Shown: piece after piece, positions 16,601 to 25,103 of the stretch
Layout: every line of letters begins with the position of its first letter
Position numbering within the stretch: position 1 is the first letter of the stretch
From: Leifsonia xyli
GTDB lineage: Bacteria > Actinomycetota > Actinomycetes > Actinomycetales > Microbacteriaceae
Direction of reading: 5' to 3'
Length of the DNA: 64,000 nt
Assembly: GCA_001647635.1 (NCBI GenBank)
Contig: CP014761.1
Coordinates: 3,472,001 to 3,536,000 of the forward strand
Made by a program: the position numbers and the translations under genes
Notes under the pieces: generated by a model
Database searches by the model: none
Seen by the model: only the letters and a program-made list of their open reading frames with translations
Told to the model about the DNA's origin: nothing

Positions 16601-17456
16601 CCCGGCTCGCCGTCCCCAAGACCTACAAGCTGTACATCGGCGGGAAGTTCCCGCGCAGCGAGTCCGGCCGCACCTACGAAGTCGTCTCGGCGAAGGGCGC
16701 GTTCCTGGCGAACGCCGCCAAGGCCTCCCGCAAGGACGCCCGCGATGCCGTCGTCGCCGCCCGCGCCGCGGTGTCGGGGTGGTCGGGTGCGACCGCGTAC
16801 AACCGCGGCCAGGTGCTCTACCGCATCGCCGAGCTGCTGGAAGGGCGTCGTGCGCAGTTCGTCGACGAGATCCAGCAGGCCGAGGGCGTCTCATCCTCCG
16901 CCGCGACCGCCCAGGTGGACGAGGCGATCGACCGCTGGGTCTGGTACGCGGGATGGGCGGACAAGTTCGCGCAGGTCGCGGGCAACGCCAACCCGGTCGC
17001 CGGCCCGTACTTCAACATCTCCGTGCCGGAGCCGACCGGCGTCGTCGCGATCGTCGCGCCGCAGGACTCGAGCCTCGTCGGCTTCGTCAGCGCGGTCGCC
17101 CCGGCGCTCGTCGCGGGAAACACCGTCGTCGTGATCGCGAGCGAGCGGTTCCCGCTCTCTGCGATCAGCCTGAGCGAGGTGCTCGCGACGAGCGACGTCC
17201 CGGGCGGCGTGGTCAACATCCTGACCGGCTCCCCGGCCGAGATCGCGCCGTGGCTGGCGTCGCACGCCGACGTCAACGCGCTGGATCTGGTGGGCGCGGG
17301 CGACCTGGAGTGGATCGACCTGCAGATCGCCGCCGCGGACACCCTGAAGCGCGTGCTCACCCCGAGAACGGCCCCGACGCGGCCGCCCCCTCGCTCGACC
17401 GCATCGCGTTCTTCACCGAGACCAAGACGGTCTGGCACACCAAATCGCTGCTCTGA
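16597..17456 (+). pseudogene. Truncated aldehyde-dehydrogenase-like partner, frame broken near its 3' end
   Basis: The frame from GTG 16597 encodes an ALDH-like NAD-binding half: YKLYIGGKFPRSESGRTYEV at the start, a WADKFAQVAGN region, VAIVAPQDSSLVGFVSAVAP in place of the usual PWNFP, then VNILTGSPAEIAPWL. It has no cysteine-bearing catalytic domain. At 17360-17363 (CCCC) the frame changes: before it reads TLKRVL, and the natural-looking tail PENGPDAAAPSLD ending in TKTVWHTKSLL is in the -1 frame, stopping at 17456. Adding one C gives 286 residues. So shortness looks genuine while the frameshift is probably an indel. A regulatory or structural role beside the complete ALDH is possible. Confidence 0.75.
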
Positions 17457-17464
17457 CCCCGCGC

Positions 17465-17519
17465 GATTCGTGCCGAATGTGCGCTATTCGTGAGGAATGG
17501 CGCGCATTCGGCACGAATC
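17465..17519. repeat. Intergenic inverted repeat with three ATTCGTG-type units
   Basis: Perfect 15-bp arms at 17465-17479 (GATTCGTGCCGAATG) and 17505-17519. A third degenerate unit, ATTCGTGAGGAAT, lies between them at about 17486-17498. Each unit is itself nearly palindromic. It follows the ALDH gene and precedes the GDSL gene, so it may terminate transcription; its layered repeats are unusual for a plain terminator. Confidence 0.7.
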
Positions 17520-17592
17520 ATCGCTGGGGATTGCGTTTCTTCCGGTTCACAGGGTTGTGAGGGAGGATGGAAGGGACGAGACGGGAGGCGCC

Positions 17593-18186
17593 ATGGGGGA
17601 TGAGTGGAGACCGGAGCACGGTGAGCTGGCCCTCGTCGGCGACAGCCTGACGCAGGGCGGCGACTGGGATGCGCTGCTTCCCGGTGAGAGGGTCCGCAAC
17701 TTCGGGATGGCCGGCGACACGACCGACGACGTGATCGCGCGCCTCGGCGACGTGATCGACGCGCGTCCGGCGACGGTGGCTCTACTCGTCGGGACCAACG
17801 ACCTGGCCTGGCGCCGGTCGGTCGAGCACGTCGTCCGCAACATCGAGACCATGCTGGTGACGCTGCGGCGGGAGCTGCCCGACTCGCGCATCCTGGCCCA
17901 GTCCGTGATGCCGCGCGGGCACGAGTTCGCCGACCAGATCCGCGACATCAACCGCCACCTGTGGCAGTTCGCGCCGGGCGCGCATGCCGGCTGGCTCGAC
18001 CTGTGGCCCGCGCTCGCGCTGGAGGACGGCGAGCTGAACCCCGCCTACACCGAGGACCGCCTGCACTTGAACGCGGAGGGCTACCGCGTCTGGGCCGGCG
18101 AGCTCGCCCCCGCTCTGGAGCGCATCCGCGAGCTGCCGCCGAACTCCCGCGCGATCACGCTCCCGTACCTCGGTACCGACTCCTGA
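17593..18186 (+). CDS. SGNH/GDSL-family hydrolase
   Basis: A 197-residue esterase/lipase-type protein with all SGNH blocks: the nucleophile Ser in VGDSLTQGG (about residue 19), Gly in NFGMAGDTTDD, Asn in LVGTNDLAW and the catalytic Asp-His pair in EDRLHLNAEGY (about 162-165). There is no signal peptide, so it acts in the cytosol; candidate substrates are acyl or acetyl esters, including acetylated sugars, but none is fixed by context. ATG 17593 has a GGGAGG site 4 nt upstream; the longer open frame to 17497 runs into the inverted repeat and is not preferred. It converges on the M20 peptidase with 4 nt between stops. Confidence 0.9.
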   Translation: MGDEWRPEHGELALVGDSLTQGGDWDALLPGERVRNFGMAGDTTDDVIARLGDVIDARPATVALLVGTNDLAWRRSVEHVVRNIETMLVTLRRELPDSRILAQSVMPRGHEFADQIRDINRHLWQFAPGAHAGWLDLWPALALEDGELNPAYTEDRLHLNAEGYRVWAGELAPALERIRELPPNSRAITLPYLGTDS

Positions 18187-18190
18187 CGGT

Positions 18191-19524
18191 TCAGGAGGCG
18201 CGGAGCAGGCGCTCGTAGACGGCGATGCCGCGCAGCCAGGTTGCGACGTCGATGCGCTCGTCGCGTGCGTGCAGGGCGGCGCGTTCGTCCGCGCTCAGCT
18301 CGAACGGCGTGAACCGGTACACGGCCTGACAGATGCCGGTGAAGTGCCGGCTGTCGCTCGCGCCGAGCATGATGTACGGCGTCACCACCGCATCCGGATG
18401 CACCGCGGAAATTGCGCCGGCCAGCCGGTCCCACTGCGGTCCGTCGGAGGGAGAGACGGGCGACGGCTCGCTCGCGTCCACCGCCTCCACCCGCACGGCG
18501 TCGTCCCGGATCGCGCGGCGCAGGTGGTCCAGCGTCTCGGCGACCGACGAGCCGACCGCGATCCGGACGTTCACGGTCGCCTCCGCGGTCTCGGGCAGCG
18601 CGTTCGCCGCGAGGCTGCCGCGCAGCTGCGTGACCGCGGTCGTCGTGCGGACGATCGCCCGCGTCTCGTCGCTCAGCCTCCCGAACACCGTTCGCAGCAC
18701 GGGCTGCAGGCGCCGGGCCCGCGTGAACACCGACCGCAGCGGGCCGGTCGCGTGCGCGCCCAGCGTCTCGACCATCCGCAGGTTCGTCTCGGACAACCGT
18801 GCCGGGAACGGGCGCGCGTTGAGCCGGGTGATCGCCCGCGCCAGCCGCACGGTGGCGGTCATCGGCGGGGGAGTGGATGCGTGACCGCCCTGCTGCTCGA
18901 CCGTGAGCCGCACGCTGGTGATGCCCTTCTCGCTGACGCCGACCACGGCGATCGGCTTCGCGACGCCCGGGAAGATGCCCTCGACGACCGCACCGCCCTC
19001 GTCGAGCACGAGCGCGGGACGGATCCCGCGCTCGGCCAGCACCGCGGCGATCCGCGGGCGCCCGAGCCGACGGTCTCCTCGTCGTGCCCGAAACTCAGGT
19101 AGACGTCGTCGGCCGGCTGGAAGCCCGACCGCACCAGCGCCTCGACCGCCTCGAGGATGGCGACCACCGCGCCCTTGTCGTCGATCGCCCCGCGGCCCCA
19201 CAGCAGCCGCTGCTCGCCGTCGCCGGTGAGCGTCGCGGCGAACGGGGGATGCGTCCATCCCTCGTCCGTGGCGGGGACGACGTCGAAGTGCGCCATCAGC
19301 ACCGTCGGGGCACCCGATCCGCGGCCGCGCCAGCGGTAGAGGAGCGAGTGGCCGTGCCGCTCGCGTTCGAGGGTGTCGTGCAGCGCGGGGTACAGCCCGG
19401 GAAGCGCGTCCACGAACCGGTCGAACGCCTCCCAGTCGGTCTCCTCGACGGCGTTGCGCGACATGGTCGGGATGCGCAGCAGCGTCCGGAAGCGCTCCAA
19501 CGCCTCGTCGTCGGCGCCGCTCAC
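18191..19524 (-). pseudogene. M20-family metallopeptidase, frame broken by apparent 1-nt loss
   Basis: The N-terminal half is read from ATG 19524 and contains the metal ligands: His and Asp in LMAHFDVVPAT, Asp in GRGAIDDKG, and the catalytic Glu-Glu in GHDEETVGSGA. The rest (IAAVLAERGIRPALVLDEGG onward, with the dimerisation domain and the late His in SDSRHFTG) lies in the next frame and ends at 18191. The switch is at 19056-19058, a GGG run (CCC on the coding strand); one extra base gives GSGAPRIAAVL and a 444-residue protein of normal length. Family members hydrolyse dipeptides or N-acyl amino acids. It starts by ATGA overlap with the macrodomain gene. Confidence 0.85.
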
Positions 19525-20050
19525 TCGCCGGCCGCTTCGCGGAAGGCGTCGAACGCCTCATCGTTGAACAGTACGAACCGCACGTGTTCGACCGACCCGA
19601 CGCCGGACGACAGCACGGCGCGGACCGTGCTGATCGCGATGCGCGCCGCGTCGTCCATCGGCCAGCCGTAGATCCCGGCGGAGACCGCGGGGAACGCGAC
19701 CGTGCGCGCGCCGAGCTCGCGCGCGACCCTCAGCGACGAGCGGTACGCGTTCTGCAGAAGGGGGTGCGGTCCTCGCGCGACGACCACACCGGCCCGACCG
19801 TGTGGATGACCCACTTCGCGGCGAGGTCGCCGGCGGTCGTGGCGATCGCCTGCCCGGTCGGAAGGCCGTCCGGCAGAGTCGTCGCGCGCAGCTCCTTCGT
19901 CGCCTGCAGGATGCTCGGGCCGCCGCGGCGGTGGATGGCGCCGTCGACGCCGCCTCCGCCGAGCAGCGAGCTGTTGGCGGCGTTGACGATCGCGTCCACA
20001 GACTCGTCGGTGATGTCGCCGCGGACGATGCGGATGAGTTCGTCGGCCAT
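19521..20050 (-). pseudogene. Macrodomain (O-acetyl-ADP-ribose deacetylase-type) protein, frame broken
   Basis: The first part, from ATG 20050, holds the macrodomain hallmarks: [23 protein letters not shown] is present, with the catalytic Asn-Ala-Ala-Asn region, then the [14 protein letters not shown] loop. After HTVGPVW the frame must shift at the run 19760-19764 (five C on the coding strand; six expected) to continue as [17 protein letters not shown], with the phosphate loop VSAGIYGWP, ending at 19521. Adding one base gives 176 residues, the normal size for YmdB/MacroD-like enzymes that remove ADP-ribose esters. It starts 4 nt after csoR and overlaps the M20 gene. Confidence 0.85.
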
Positions 20051-20054
20051 CCCC

Positions 20055-20333
20055 TCAGCCCCGGTTGTTCGAGAGCTCGTAGATCTTCAGGAGCTCGACG
20101 ATCGCCTCGTCCGCCGCGTCGCCGCCCTCCTCGAACGCCTCGGTGACGTGCGTGCGGAGGTGGTTCTCCACCAGCAGGCGGTTGAGCGACCCGAGCGACT
20201 TCTGGATGGCGAGGGACTGCGTGATGATGTCGATGCAGTAGTCCTCGTTCTCGATCATCTTCTCGAGCCCCCGGAGCTGTCCCTCGAGGATGCGCGTCCG
20301 GTGCAGTGCGCGCTTCTTGATGTCGGCGATCAT
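20055..20333 (-). CDS. CsoR/RcnR-family metal-sensing repressor
   Basis: A 92-residue all-helical repressor of the DUF156 (CsoR/RcnR/FrmR) family. The core pattern [20 protein letters not shown], then [14 protein letters not shown], is clear. Metal positions read Cys33, His58 and His62 (NHLRTHV), not the Cys-His-Cys of copper-sensing CsoR. Cys-His-His is the arrangement of nickel/cobalt-sensing RcnR, although no N-terminal His like that of RcnR is obvious beyond His11. The ligand is therefore uncertain. A TATCCT box (complement of 20340-20345) 6 nt upstream makes it leaderless. It leads an operon with the macrodomain and M20 genes; no copper exporter is adjacent. Confidence 0.9.
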   Translation of the reverse strand: MIADIKKRALHRTRILEGQLRGLEKMIENEDYCIDIITQSLAIQKSLGSLNRLLVENHLRTHVTEAFEEGGDAADEAIVELLKIYELSNNRG

Positions 20334-20339
20334 CCCCTC

Positions 20340-20458
20340 AGGATAAGCCCGTGGCCTTCATACCCCAGAGGGGTAGTTCGGCGCTCGCGGAACGAACGCA
20401 GTTCCCGGGATTGCCCCCGAACGGGGGATAGGGGTGGACATACAGCGGGGTCTATCCT
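20340..20458. promoter_or_regulatory. Divergent csoR / rbsD-like promoter with G-tract palindromes
   Basis: A perfect palindrome TACCCC-AGA-GGGGTA lies at 20361-20375, the known form of CsoR operators, and covers the expected -35 of the csoR gene (-10 as complement of 20340-20345). A second G-tract palindrome, CCCCC-GAAC-GGGGG, is at 20414-20427. On the plus strand a TATCCT -10 lies at 20453-20458 for the RbsD-like gene. The layout predicts that the repressor controls both directions. Confidence 0.7.
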
Positions 20459-20504
20459 CCAGGGAGGGGTTGAGAAATATTCGTTTAACAGGAAAGGCCC
20501 GACT

Positions 20505-20933
20505 TTGCTGAAGAACCTCAGCCCACTGCTGTCCGGCGCGCTCTTGAGCGCTCTCGACGCCATGAGAGATGGCGAGACGCTGACCCTCGTGGGCAGCGGC
20601 TATCCCGAAGACCGGATCACGTCGCCCGTCGTCCACCTCGGGGACGGCGTCACCACCGAGGCCGCCGCCGAGGCGATCCTCTCGGTGTTCCCGCTCGATC
20701 AGGAGGACGCCTCCCCGATCGTGTTCCTGGACCTCGCGGACGAGCCCTACGACGTACCCGACGTCGCGTTCGCGGTGAACGGGATCGCGTCGGACGCCGA
20801 ACTCCGCCGCGTGCCCATGACCCGCCTGGAGCGCGAGCCGTTCCTCGAACTCGCGCGCGACTCCGCCGTCACGGTCCGCGTCGGCTCCGACGCGCCGCCG
20901 TGCGCGTTCCTCCTCCGCCGGGGGGTCCTCTGA
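20505..20933 (+). CDS. RbsD/FucU-family sugar mutarotase-like protein
   Basis: A 142-residue protein whose N-terminus, MLKNLSPLLSGALLSALDAM, matches the RbsD/FucU fold that interconverts anomers of ribose or fucose. Later segments (VVHLGDGVTTEAAAEAILSV, then a hydrophobic FLLRR C-terminus) fit the decameric family. The catalytic His near residue 20 of RbsD (GHGD) is replaced here (MRDGE), so mutarotase activity is doubtful. There is no ATG; TTG at 20505 is chosen because AGGAAAGG sits about 8 nt upstream and homologous proteins begin at this point. It diverges from csoR and shares its regulatory region. No ribose or fucose transporter is adjacent. Confidence 0.72.
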   Translation: MLKNLSPLLSGALLSALDAMRDGETLTLVGSGYPEDRITSPVVHLGDGVTTEAAAEAILSVFPLDQEDASPIVFLDLADEPYDVPDVAFAVNGIASDAELRRVPMTRLEREPFLELARDSAVTVRVGSDAPPCAFLLRRGVL

Positions 20934-20970
20934 CCGGCAGCCTGCACCACAGCACCCGCACCACCACGTC

Positions 20971-21013
20971 GCCCGTCCGGGCCGGAGAGGACGTCTCCGA
21001 TACCCGGGCGGGC
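20971..21013 (+). terminator. Extended hairpin after the RbsD-like gene
   Basis: Outer arms 20971-20981 (GCCCGTCCGGG) and 21003-21013 pair with one mismatch; an inner stem GGAGA/TCTCC (20984-20988 with 20994-20998) continues it. No U-tract follows. It lies 38 nt after the RbsD-like stop and just before the next promoter. Confidence 0.6.
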
Positions 21014-21046
21014 GCACCATGTCCGGGCCGCGTAGAGTGGGATGCC

Positions 21047-21391
21047 GTGTCACGTCCCCACACCCCGCAGCAGCCCGCCTTCAACCGCGCGGCGCTCGCG
21101 CCCGGGATGCTCGGCGCGCTGATCCTGCTGTTCGGACTGGCACTCCCGGGGGATTGGTACCTCTACGTGCGCTACGCGGTCAGCATCCTCGCGCTCATCC
21201 TCTGCGTCTTCGCGGGGCAGGCGGGGCGCTGGTGGTGGCTGGCCGGCCTCATCCCGATCGCCGTGGTGTGGAACCCGGTCTGGCCCATCACCGCGATCGC
21301 AGGCGCGCTGCCGCTGTTGAGCCTCGCCGCGGCGGCCGTGTTCGTCGTCGCCGCGCTCACCATCAAGATCCCCGCCGACACTCGTCGCTGA
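21047..21391 (+). CDS. Small membrane protein, function unknown
   Basis: A 114-residue protein with four hydrophobic helices: about residues 15-33 (ALAPGMLGALILLFGLAL), 38-57, 63-80 and 85-106. Tryptophans cluster in the middle (GRWWWLAGL, WNPVWP). It resembles a small uncharacterised actinobacterial membrane family, but I cannot name a function. GTG 21047 is supported by a TAGAGT box at 21033-21038, 8 nt upstream; the longer frame from 20900 would run through the preceding terminator. It stands alone, followed by the SNF2 helicase leader. Confidence 0.75.
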   Translation: MSRPHTPQQPAFNRAALAPGMLGALILLFGLALPGDWYLYVRYAVSILALILCVFAGQAGRWWWLAGLIPIAVVWNPVWPITAIAGALPLLSLAAAAVFVVAALTIKIPADTRR

Positions 21392-21407
21392 ACGGCCCCG
21401 CAGCCGG

Positions 21408-21561
21408 TAGAATGGATGCTGCGCGGCCTTCCTGTGTCGCGCTCCCGGCGTCACCGCGTCGAGCCCGGGCCACTCGGTTCCCGAAGCTCGCCGCCCCGCC
21501 GGCCTCATGACCAATGGCGTCGTGCCCGCAGTCCGCGCGCGGCGCCCTCCACTGGAGGACC
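21408..21561 (+). promoter_or_regulatory. Promoter and long leader of the SNF2 helicase gene
   Basis: A TAGAAT -10 box is at 21408-21413; transcription from just downstream would give a leader of about 140 nt before ATG 21562. The leader is GC-rich with no convincing coding frame. GGAGG at 21554-21558 is the ribosome-binding site. I see no recognisable riboswitch. Confidence 0.5.
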
Positions 21562-23721
21562 ATGTCTCGTTCCGGTCAGCGCACCAGTTCGACCAGACCG
21601 CAGCAGCGGAAGAACCGCCACGCCAACAACGACGGCCTCATCCCCGTCCTCGCCCGCAAGGTGCGCGAGGTCGAGGCGAAGGCCGCCGACGGCAAGAAGC
21701 TCGGGCCGACCAACCGCACCAAGTTCCAGGTGATCGCCTTCCTCATGCGCGAGGAGCGCGCCCGCGCGAAGGCCGACCCGGAGCTGAGCGACGCCGCCCG
21801 CGCCGAGCAGCTGAAGCGGCTCGACGGCATCGCCACCATCCTCGCCAAGACGGCGGCGCGCGACACGTCGCTCATCTCGCTGCTCGAGAGCGAGACCGCG
21901 TCGAGCGCCACCGCGCAGAAGATGCGACGCGACTGGCTGCTCGAGTCCGGCACGGAGCTGTCGCCGGACGACCTCATCATCACGATCGAGCGACCGACCC
22001 CGAAGCAGGACAGCGTCATCCCGCCGGAGCTGGCGGAGAAGCAGGTCGTGCCGCCGTCGGTGAAGGCGCGCCAGCTGTCCAACCCGTTCCTGGCGCCCGA
22101 CCTCTCGCGTCTCACGCCCGCGGCGCCTACGCCGCGCCGCCGTCTGGACTCGTGGGAGCTGCTGGGCCCGCTGTTCAAGTCGTTCGAGTACGGCGCGGGC
22201 GGCCAGGCGGCCAGCATGGAGCTGCCGCCGGCGCCGCTGATCGACCGCTACTCGCCGAACGGCCTGGAGCTGATGCACCACCAGTCGCGCTTCATCGAGA
22301 GCGTGCGCCAGGGTCACCGCTCCTTCCTGCTCGCCGACGAGCCGGGCCTCGGCAAGACCGCGCAGTCGGTGCTCGCCGCCTCGGTCGCGGGCGCCTACCC
22401 GCTGCTCGCCGTCGTCCCGAACGTGGTCAAAATGAACTGGGCGCGCGAGGTCGAGCGCTGGACGCCGCACCGCCGCGCCACCGTCATCCACGGCGACGGA
22501 GAGGGACTGGACGCGTTCGCCGACGTCGTCATCGTCAACTACGAGGTCCTGGATCGGCACCTCTCCTGGCTGAGCACGCTCGGCTTCAAGGGGATGGTCG
22601 TCGACGAGGCGCACTTCATCAAGAACCTGCACTCGCAGCGGTCGCGGCTGGTGCTGGGACTCGCCGACGCCATCCGCCAGGCCACGCCCGACCCGCTGAT
22701 GATCGCGCTGACCGGTACGCCGCTCATCAACGACATCGACGACTTCAAGGCGATCTGGCAGTTCCTCGGCTGGATCGACGGGAACAAGCCGACCGCACAG
22801 CTCATGGAGCACCTGGAGGAGACCGGGCTGACCCCGGCCGACTTCGGCTTCTACGCCGCCGCGCGCGAGTCCGTCATCGACATGGGCATCGTCCGCCGCC
22901 GCAAGATCGACGTCGCCGCCGATCTGCCGAGCCGGCGGGTCGTGGATCTGCCGGTCGAGCTGGACGACGAGCTCGGCCGCTCCATCCGCCAGGCGGAGAA
23001 GGAGCTGGCCGCGCGCCTGGTCGCGAAGTTCCACCGTGCCGCGGCCGCCGGTCGTCCGGACTCGTTCGAGGGCGACGACGAGGCGCACCGCCGCCACCTC
23101 ATCCGTCTGGTCGCTCAGTCGGAGCTCGAGGAGTCGAAGTCGGCCAAGACCGGCGACAACGTCTTCACGATGGTCCGCAAGATCGGCCAGGCGAAGGCCG
23201 GGCTGGCCTCCGACTACACCGCCCAGCTGGCCCGCTCGGTCGGCAAGGTGGTGTTCTTCGCCAAGCACATCGACGTGATGGATGCGGCGGAGGAGGCCTT
23301 CGCCGCCCGCGACCTCAAGACGATCTCGATCCGCGGCGACCAGTCCGCGCTGGCCCGCCAAAAGGAGATCGACGCCTTCAACAACGACCCGGAGGTGGCG
23401 GTCGCGGTCTGCTCGCTGACCGCCGCGGGCGTCGGCCTCAACCTGCAGGCGGCCTCCAACGTGGTGCTCGCCGAGCTGTCGTGGACCGCCGCCGAGCAGA
23501 CGCAGGCGATCGACCGCGTCCACCGCATCGGCCAGGAGGAGCCGGTCACCGCGTGGCGGATCATCGCCGCTCAGACCATCGACTCCAAGATCGGGGAGCT
23601 GATCGACGCCAAGCAGGGACTCGCGGCGCGCGCCCTCGACGGCAGCGATGTCGAGGTCGGCTCGGCCGACTCTGTGCAGCTCGACGCGCTCATCCGCCTG
23701 CTGGAGGATGCGCTGGCGTAA
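21562..23721 (+). CDS. SNF2-family DEAD/H-box ATPase
   Basis: A 719-residue SNF2/RapA-like double-stranded-DNA translocase. Helicase motifs in order: Q-like NGLELMHHQSRFI (about 230), Walker A EPGLGKTAQS (about 263), motif II VVDEAHFIKN (about 347), motif III ALTGTP, motif V/VI region AAGVGLNLQAASNVV and DRVHRIGQEEP (about 653). The N-terminal 220 residues are basic and of unknown fold and may bind nucleic acid or a partner. No nuclease or methyltransferase domain is attached, and no restriction or defence genes are nearby, so a housekeeping role in transcription or repair is more likely. Read from its own promoter. Confidence 0.9.
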   Translation: MSRSGQRTSSTRPQQRKNRHANNDGLIPVLARKVREVEAKAADGKKLGPTNRTKFQVIAFLMREERARAKADPELSDAARAEQLKRLDGIATILAKTAARDTSLISLLESETASSATAQKMRRDWLLESGTELSPDDLIITIERPTPKQDSVIPPELAEKQVVPPSVKARQLSNPFLAPDLSRLTPAAPTPRRRLDSWELLGPLFKSFEYGAGGQAASMELPPAPLIDRYSPNGLELMHHQSRFIESVRQGHRSFLLADEPGLGKTAQSVLAASVAGAYPLLAVVPNVVKMNWAREVERWTPHRRATVIHGDGEGLDAFADVVIVNYEVLDRHLSWLSTLGFKGMVVDEAHFIKNLHSQRSRLVLGLADAIRQATPDPLMIALTGTPLINDIDDFKAIWQFLGWIDGNKPTAQLMEHLEETGLTPADFGFYAAARESVIDMGIVRRRKIDVAADLPSRRVVDLPVELDDELGRSIRQAEKELAARLVAKFHRAAAAGRPDSFEGDDEAHRRHLIRLVAQSELEESKSAKTGDNVFTMVRKIGQAKAGLASDYTAQLARSVGKVVFFAKHIDVMDAAEEAFAARDLKTISIRGDQSALARQKEIDAFNNDPEVAVAVCSLTAAGVGLNLQAASNVVLAELSWTAAEQTQAIDRVHRIGQEEPVTAWRIIAAQTIDSKIGELIDAKQGLAARALDGSDVEVGSADSVQLDALIRLLEDALA

Positions 23722-23737
23722 GCCGCGGCGGTAGCCG

Positions 23738-23926
23738 TCAGGCGATCTCGGCGTCGTCGGGGTCGAGCGGGACCGGGCGGTCGTCGTCGGGGAGCAGCTC
23801 GTCGTCCTCGTCGTCGACCACCGGGAGGTCTTCGGGGTCGTTAACGACGGGCTCGGGCTCGTAGTCGGTCTCCTGCGCCTCGCGGAAGTCGTCGAGGTCC
23901 TCGTCTCGTTCGGTCGGGTCGCTCAT
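23738..23926 (-). CDS. Small, highly acidic protein
   Basis: A 62-residue protein of which almost half the residues are Asp or Glu, with no hydrophobic core: it is probably disordered. It reads SDPTERDEDLDDFREAQETD at the start and ends DPDDAEIA. I do not recognise a family. It is included because a TACCCT box (complement of 23933-23938) stands exactly 6 nt before the ATG, the same leaderless pattern as many real genes here, and because it lies between two clear genes without overlapping them. It could be a nucleic-acid mimic or a small regulator, but nothing in the sequence proves a role. Confidence 0.6.
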   Translation of the reverse strand: MSDPTERDEDLDDFREAQETDYEPEPVVNDPEDLPVVDDEDDELLPDDDRPVPLDPDDAEIA

Positions 23927-23970
23927 GCCCTGAGGGTACCGCCGGGCGGCGGACGCGTGAAGCGCCCGAT

Positions 23971-24363
23971 TCAGTCGAGGTCGAACACGAAGAACGGCCC
24001 GCGCTCGTCGTGCACGATCCGCGCCGCGCCGCTGAATCCGGCGAAGTCGCCGGTGCCCGTTCCCGGCACGATGTAGGCGAATGCGCTGGGATCGTCGGGG
24101 TGCTGCAGCGCGCCGTGATGCACGGTGATCGAGCCCTCGCGTCCGTCGTCGAGCCGACCGGTGATCCTCTCGGCGGCGAGGTAGCCGCGGCCGCCCTCCT
24201 CGGTGCCCGACGAGACGAAGTGGGCGACGGACTCGCCGACCAGGCCCTCCGTGTACGTCTTGCGCATCACGACCGCGCCTACCCAGTCGCCGTCGATGCC
24301 GGGGAGCTCGGCCGGGTCCCAGCCGGTGACATCGAAGCGGGCGGTGATCGTCTCAGCAGTCAT
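23971..24363 (-). CDS. DUF3224-family protein
   Basis: A 130-residue beta-barrel-like protein matching DUF3224: MRKTYTEGLVGESVAHFVSS near residue 33, GYLAAERITGRLDDGREGS near 60, VHHGAL near 80, and the GTGDFAGFSGAARI turn near 105. These lipocalin-like or allene-oxide-cyclase-like proteins have no established function. There is no signal peptide. A TACGGT box (complement of 24370-24375) 6 nt upstream gives a leaderless start, and the divergent CYTH gene begins 76 nt away. Confidence 0.85.
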   Translation of the reverse strand: MTAETITARFDVTGWDPAELPGIDGDWVGAVVMRKTYTEGLVGESVAHFVSSGTEEGGRGYLAAERITGRLDDGREGSITVHHGALQHPDDPSAFAYIVPGTGTGDFAGFSGAARIVHDERGPFFVFDLD

Positions 24364-24439
24364 GCGTTCACCGTAGAGGAGTCCGCCGACAGCGCGCAGC
24401 GGATTTCGCGTCCGCGGAGATGTGGACTAGACAGGGTGG

Positions 24440-25063
24440 ATGCCGGACCAGAACCACCATTCCCAGGTCGAGATCGAGCGCAAGTACGACGTGGAGGCCG
24501 ACGCCCGGCATCCGCAGCTCGTCGGCGTGGGCGCGGTCGCCGTCCAGGGCGAGCCCGTCCGGCACGAGCTCGTCGCCACGTACTTCGACACCGCCGACCT
24601 GACCCTCGCGCAGCACCGGACAGCTCTGCGCGTCCGCCGCGGCGGCCACGACGCGGGCTGGCACGTCAAGGAGCCGGCCGACGAGGGCCGCACCGAGCGG
24701 CACTGGCCGCTGACCGACGACGACACGCCGCCCGCGGAGGTCCGCGAGCACCTGCGCCCGCTGGTCGGCGACGAGGCGCTCGTCCCGATCGCCCGGGTGA
24801 CGAATCAGCGCGACAGCGTGGTGCTTCAGGATGCGGCCGGCTTCGACCTCGCCGAGCTGACCGACGACCACGTGCGCAGCGAGAACCTGCGCGCGGGCGG
24901 CGCACTGGAGTGGCGCGAATGGGAGGTCGAGCTGCTCGCCGGTGCGCCGGACAAGCGCGAGCGCCGGGAGGCGCTGCTCGACGCGATCGAGGAACGGCTG
25001 CTCGCCGCGGGCGCCCGCCCGTCCGAGAGCTCGTCGAAGCTGCAGCGCGCCCTCGGGCTCTGA
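24440..25063 (+). CDS. CYTH-domain protein (triphosphate tunnel metalloenzyme)
   Basis: A 207-residue CYTH protein. The signature VEIERKYDVEAD (residues about 9-20, ExExK metal/phosphate motif) opens the eight-stranded tunnel; RTALRVRRGGHDAGWHVK supplies the basic phosphate-binding residues, and EWREWEVELLAG the later acidic metal ligands. Family members hydrolyse inorganic triphosphate or related triphosphates. No CHAD domain is attached or adjacent, which is often its partner. It is leaderless (TAGACA at 24428-24433, 6 nt before the ATG). pfkA follows but has its own promoter. Confidence 0.9.
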   Translation: MPDQNHHSQVEIERKYDVEADARHPQLVGVGAVAVQGEPVRHELVATYFDTADLTLAQHRTALRVRRGGHDAGWHVKEPADEGRTERHWPLTDDDTPPAEVREHLRPLVGDEALVPIARVTNQRDSVVLQDAAGFDLAELTDDHVRSENLRAGGALEWREWEVELLAGAPDKRERREALLDAIEERLLAAGARPSESSSKLQRALGL

Positions 25064-25103
25064 TCCGCCTACCACCGGTGGGCGTCATCCGTCCAGTGCG
25101 ATT

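Noticed and set aside
17340..17380. Programmed frameshift in the second ALDH gene
   Set aside because: No classic slippery heptamer or downstream pseudoknot is evident, and four other genes show the same G/C-run loss; sequencing error is simpler.
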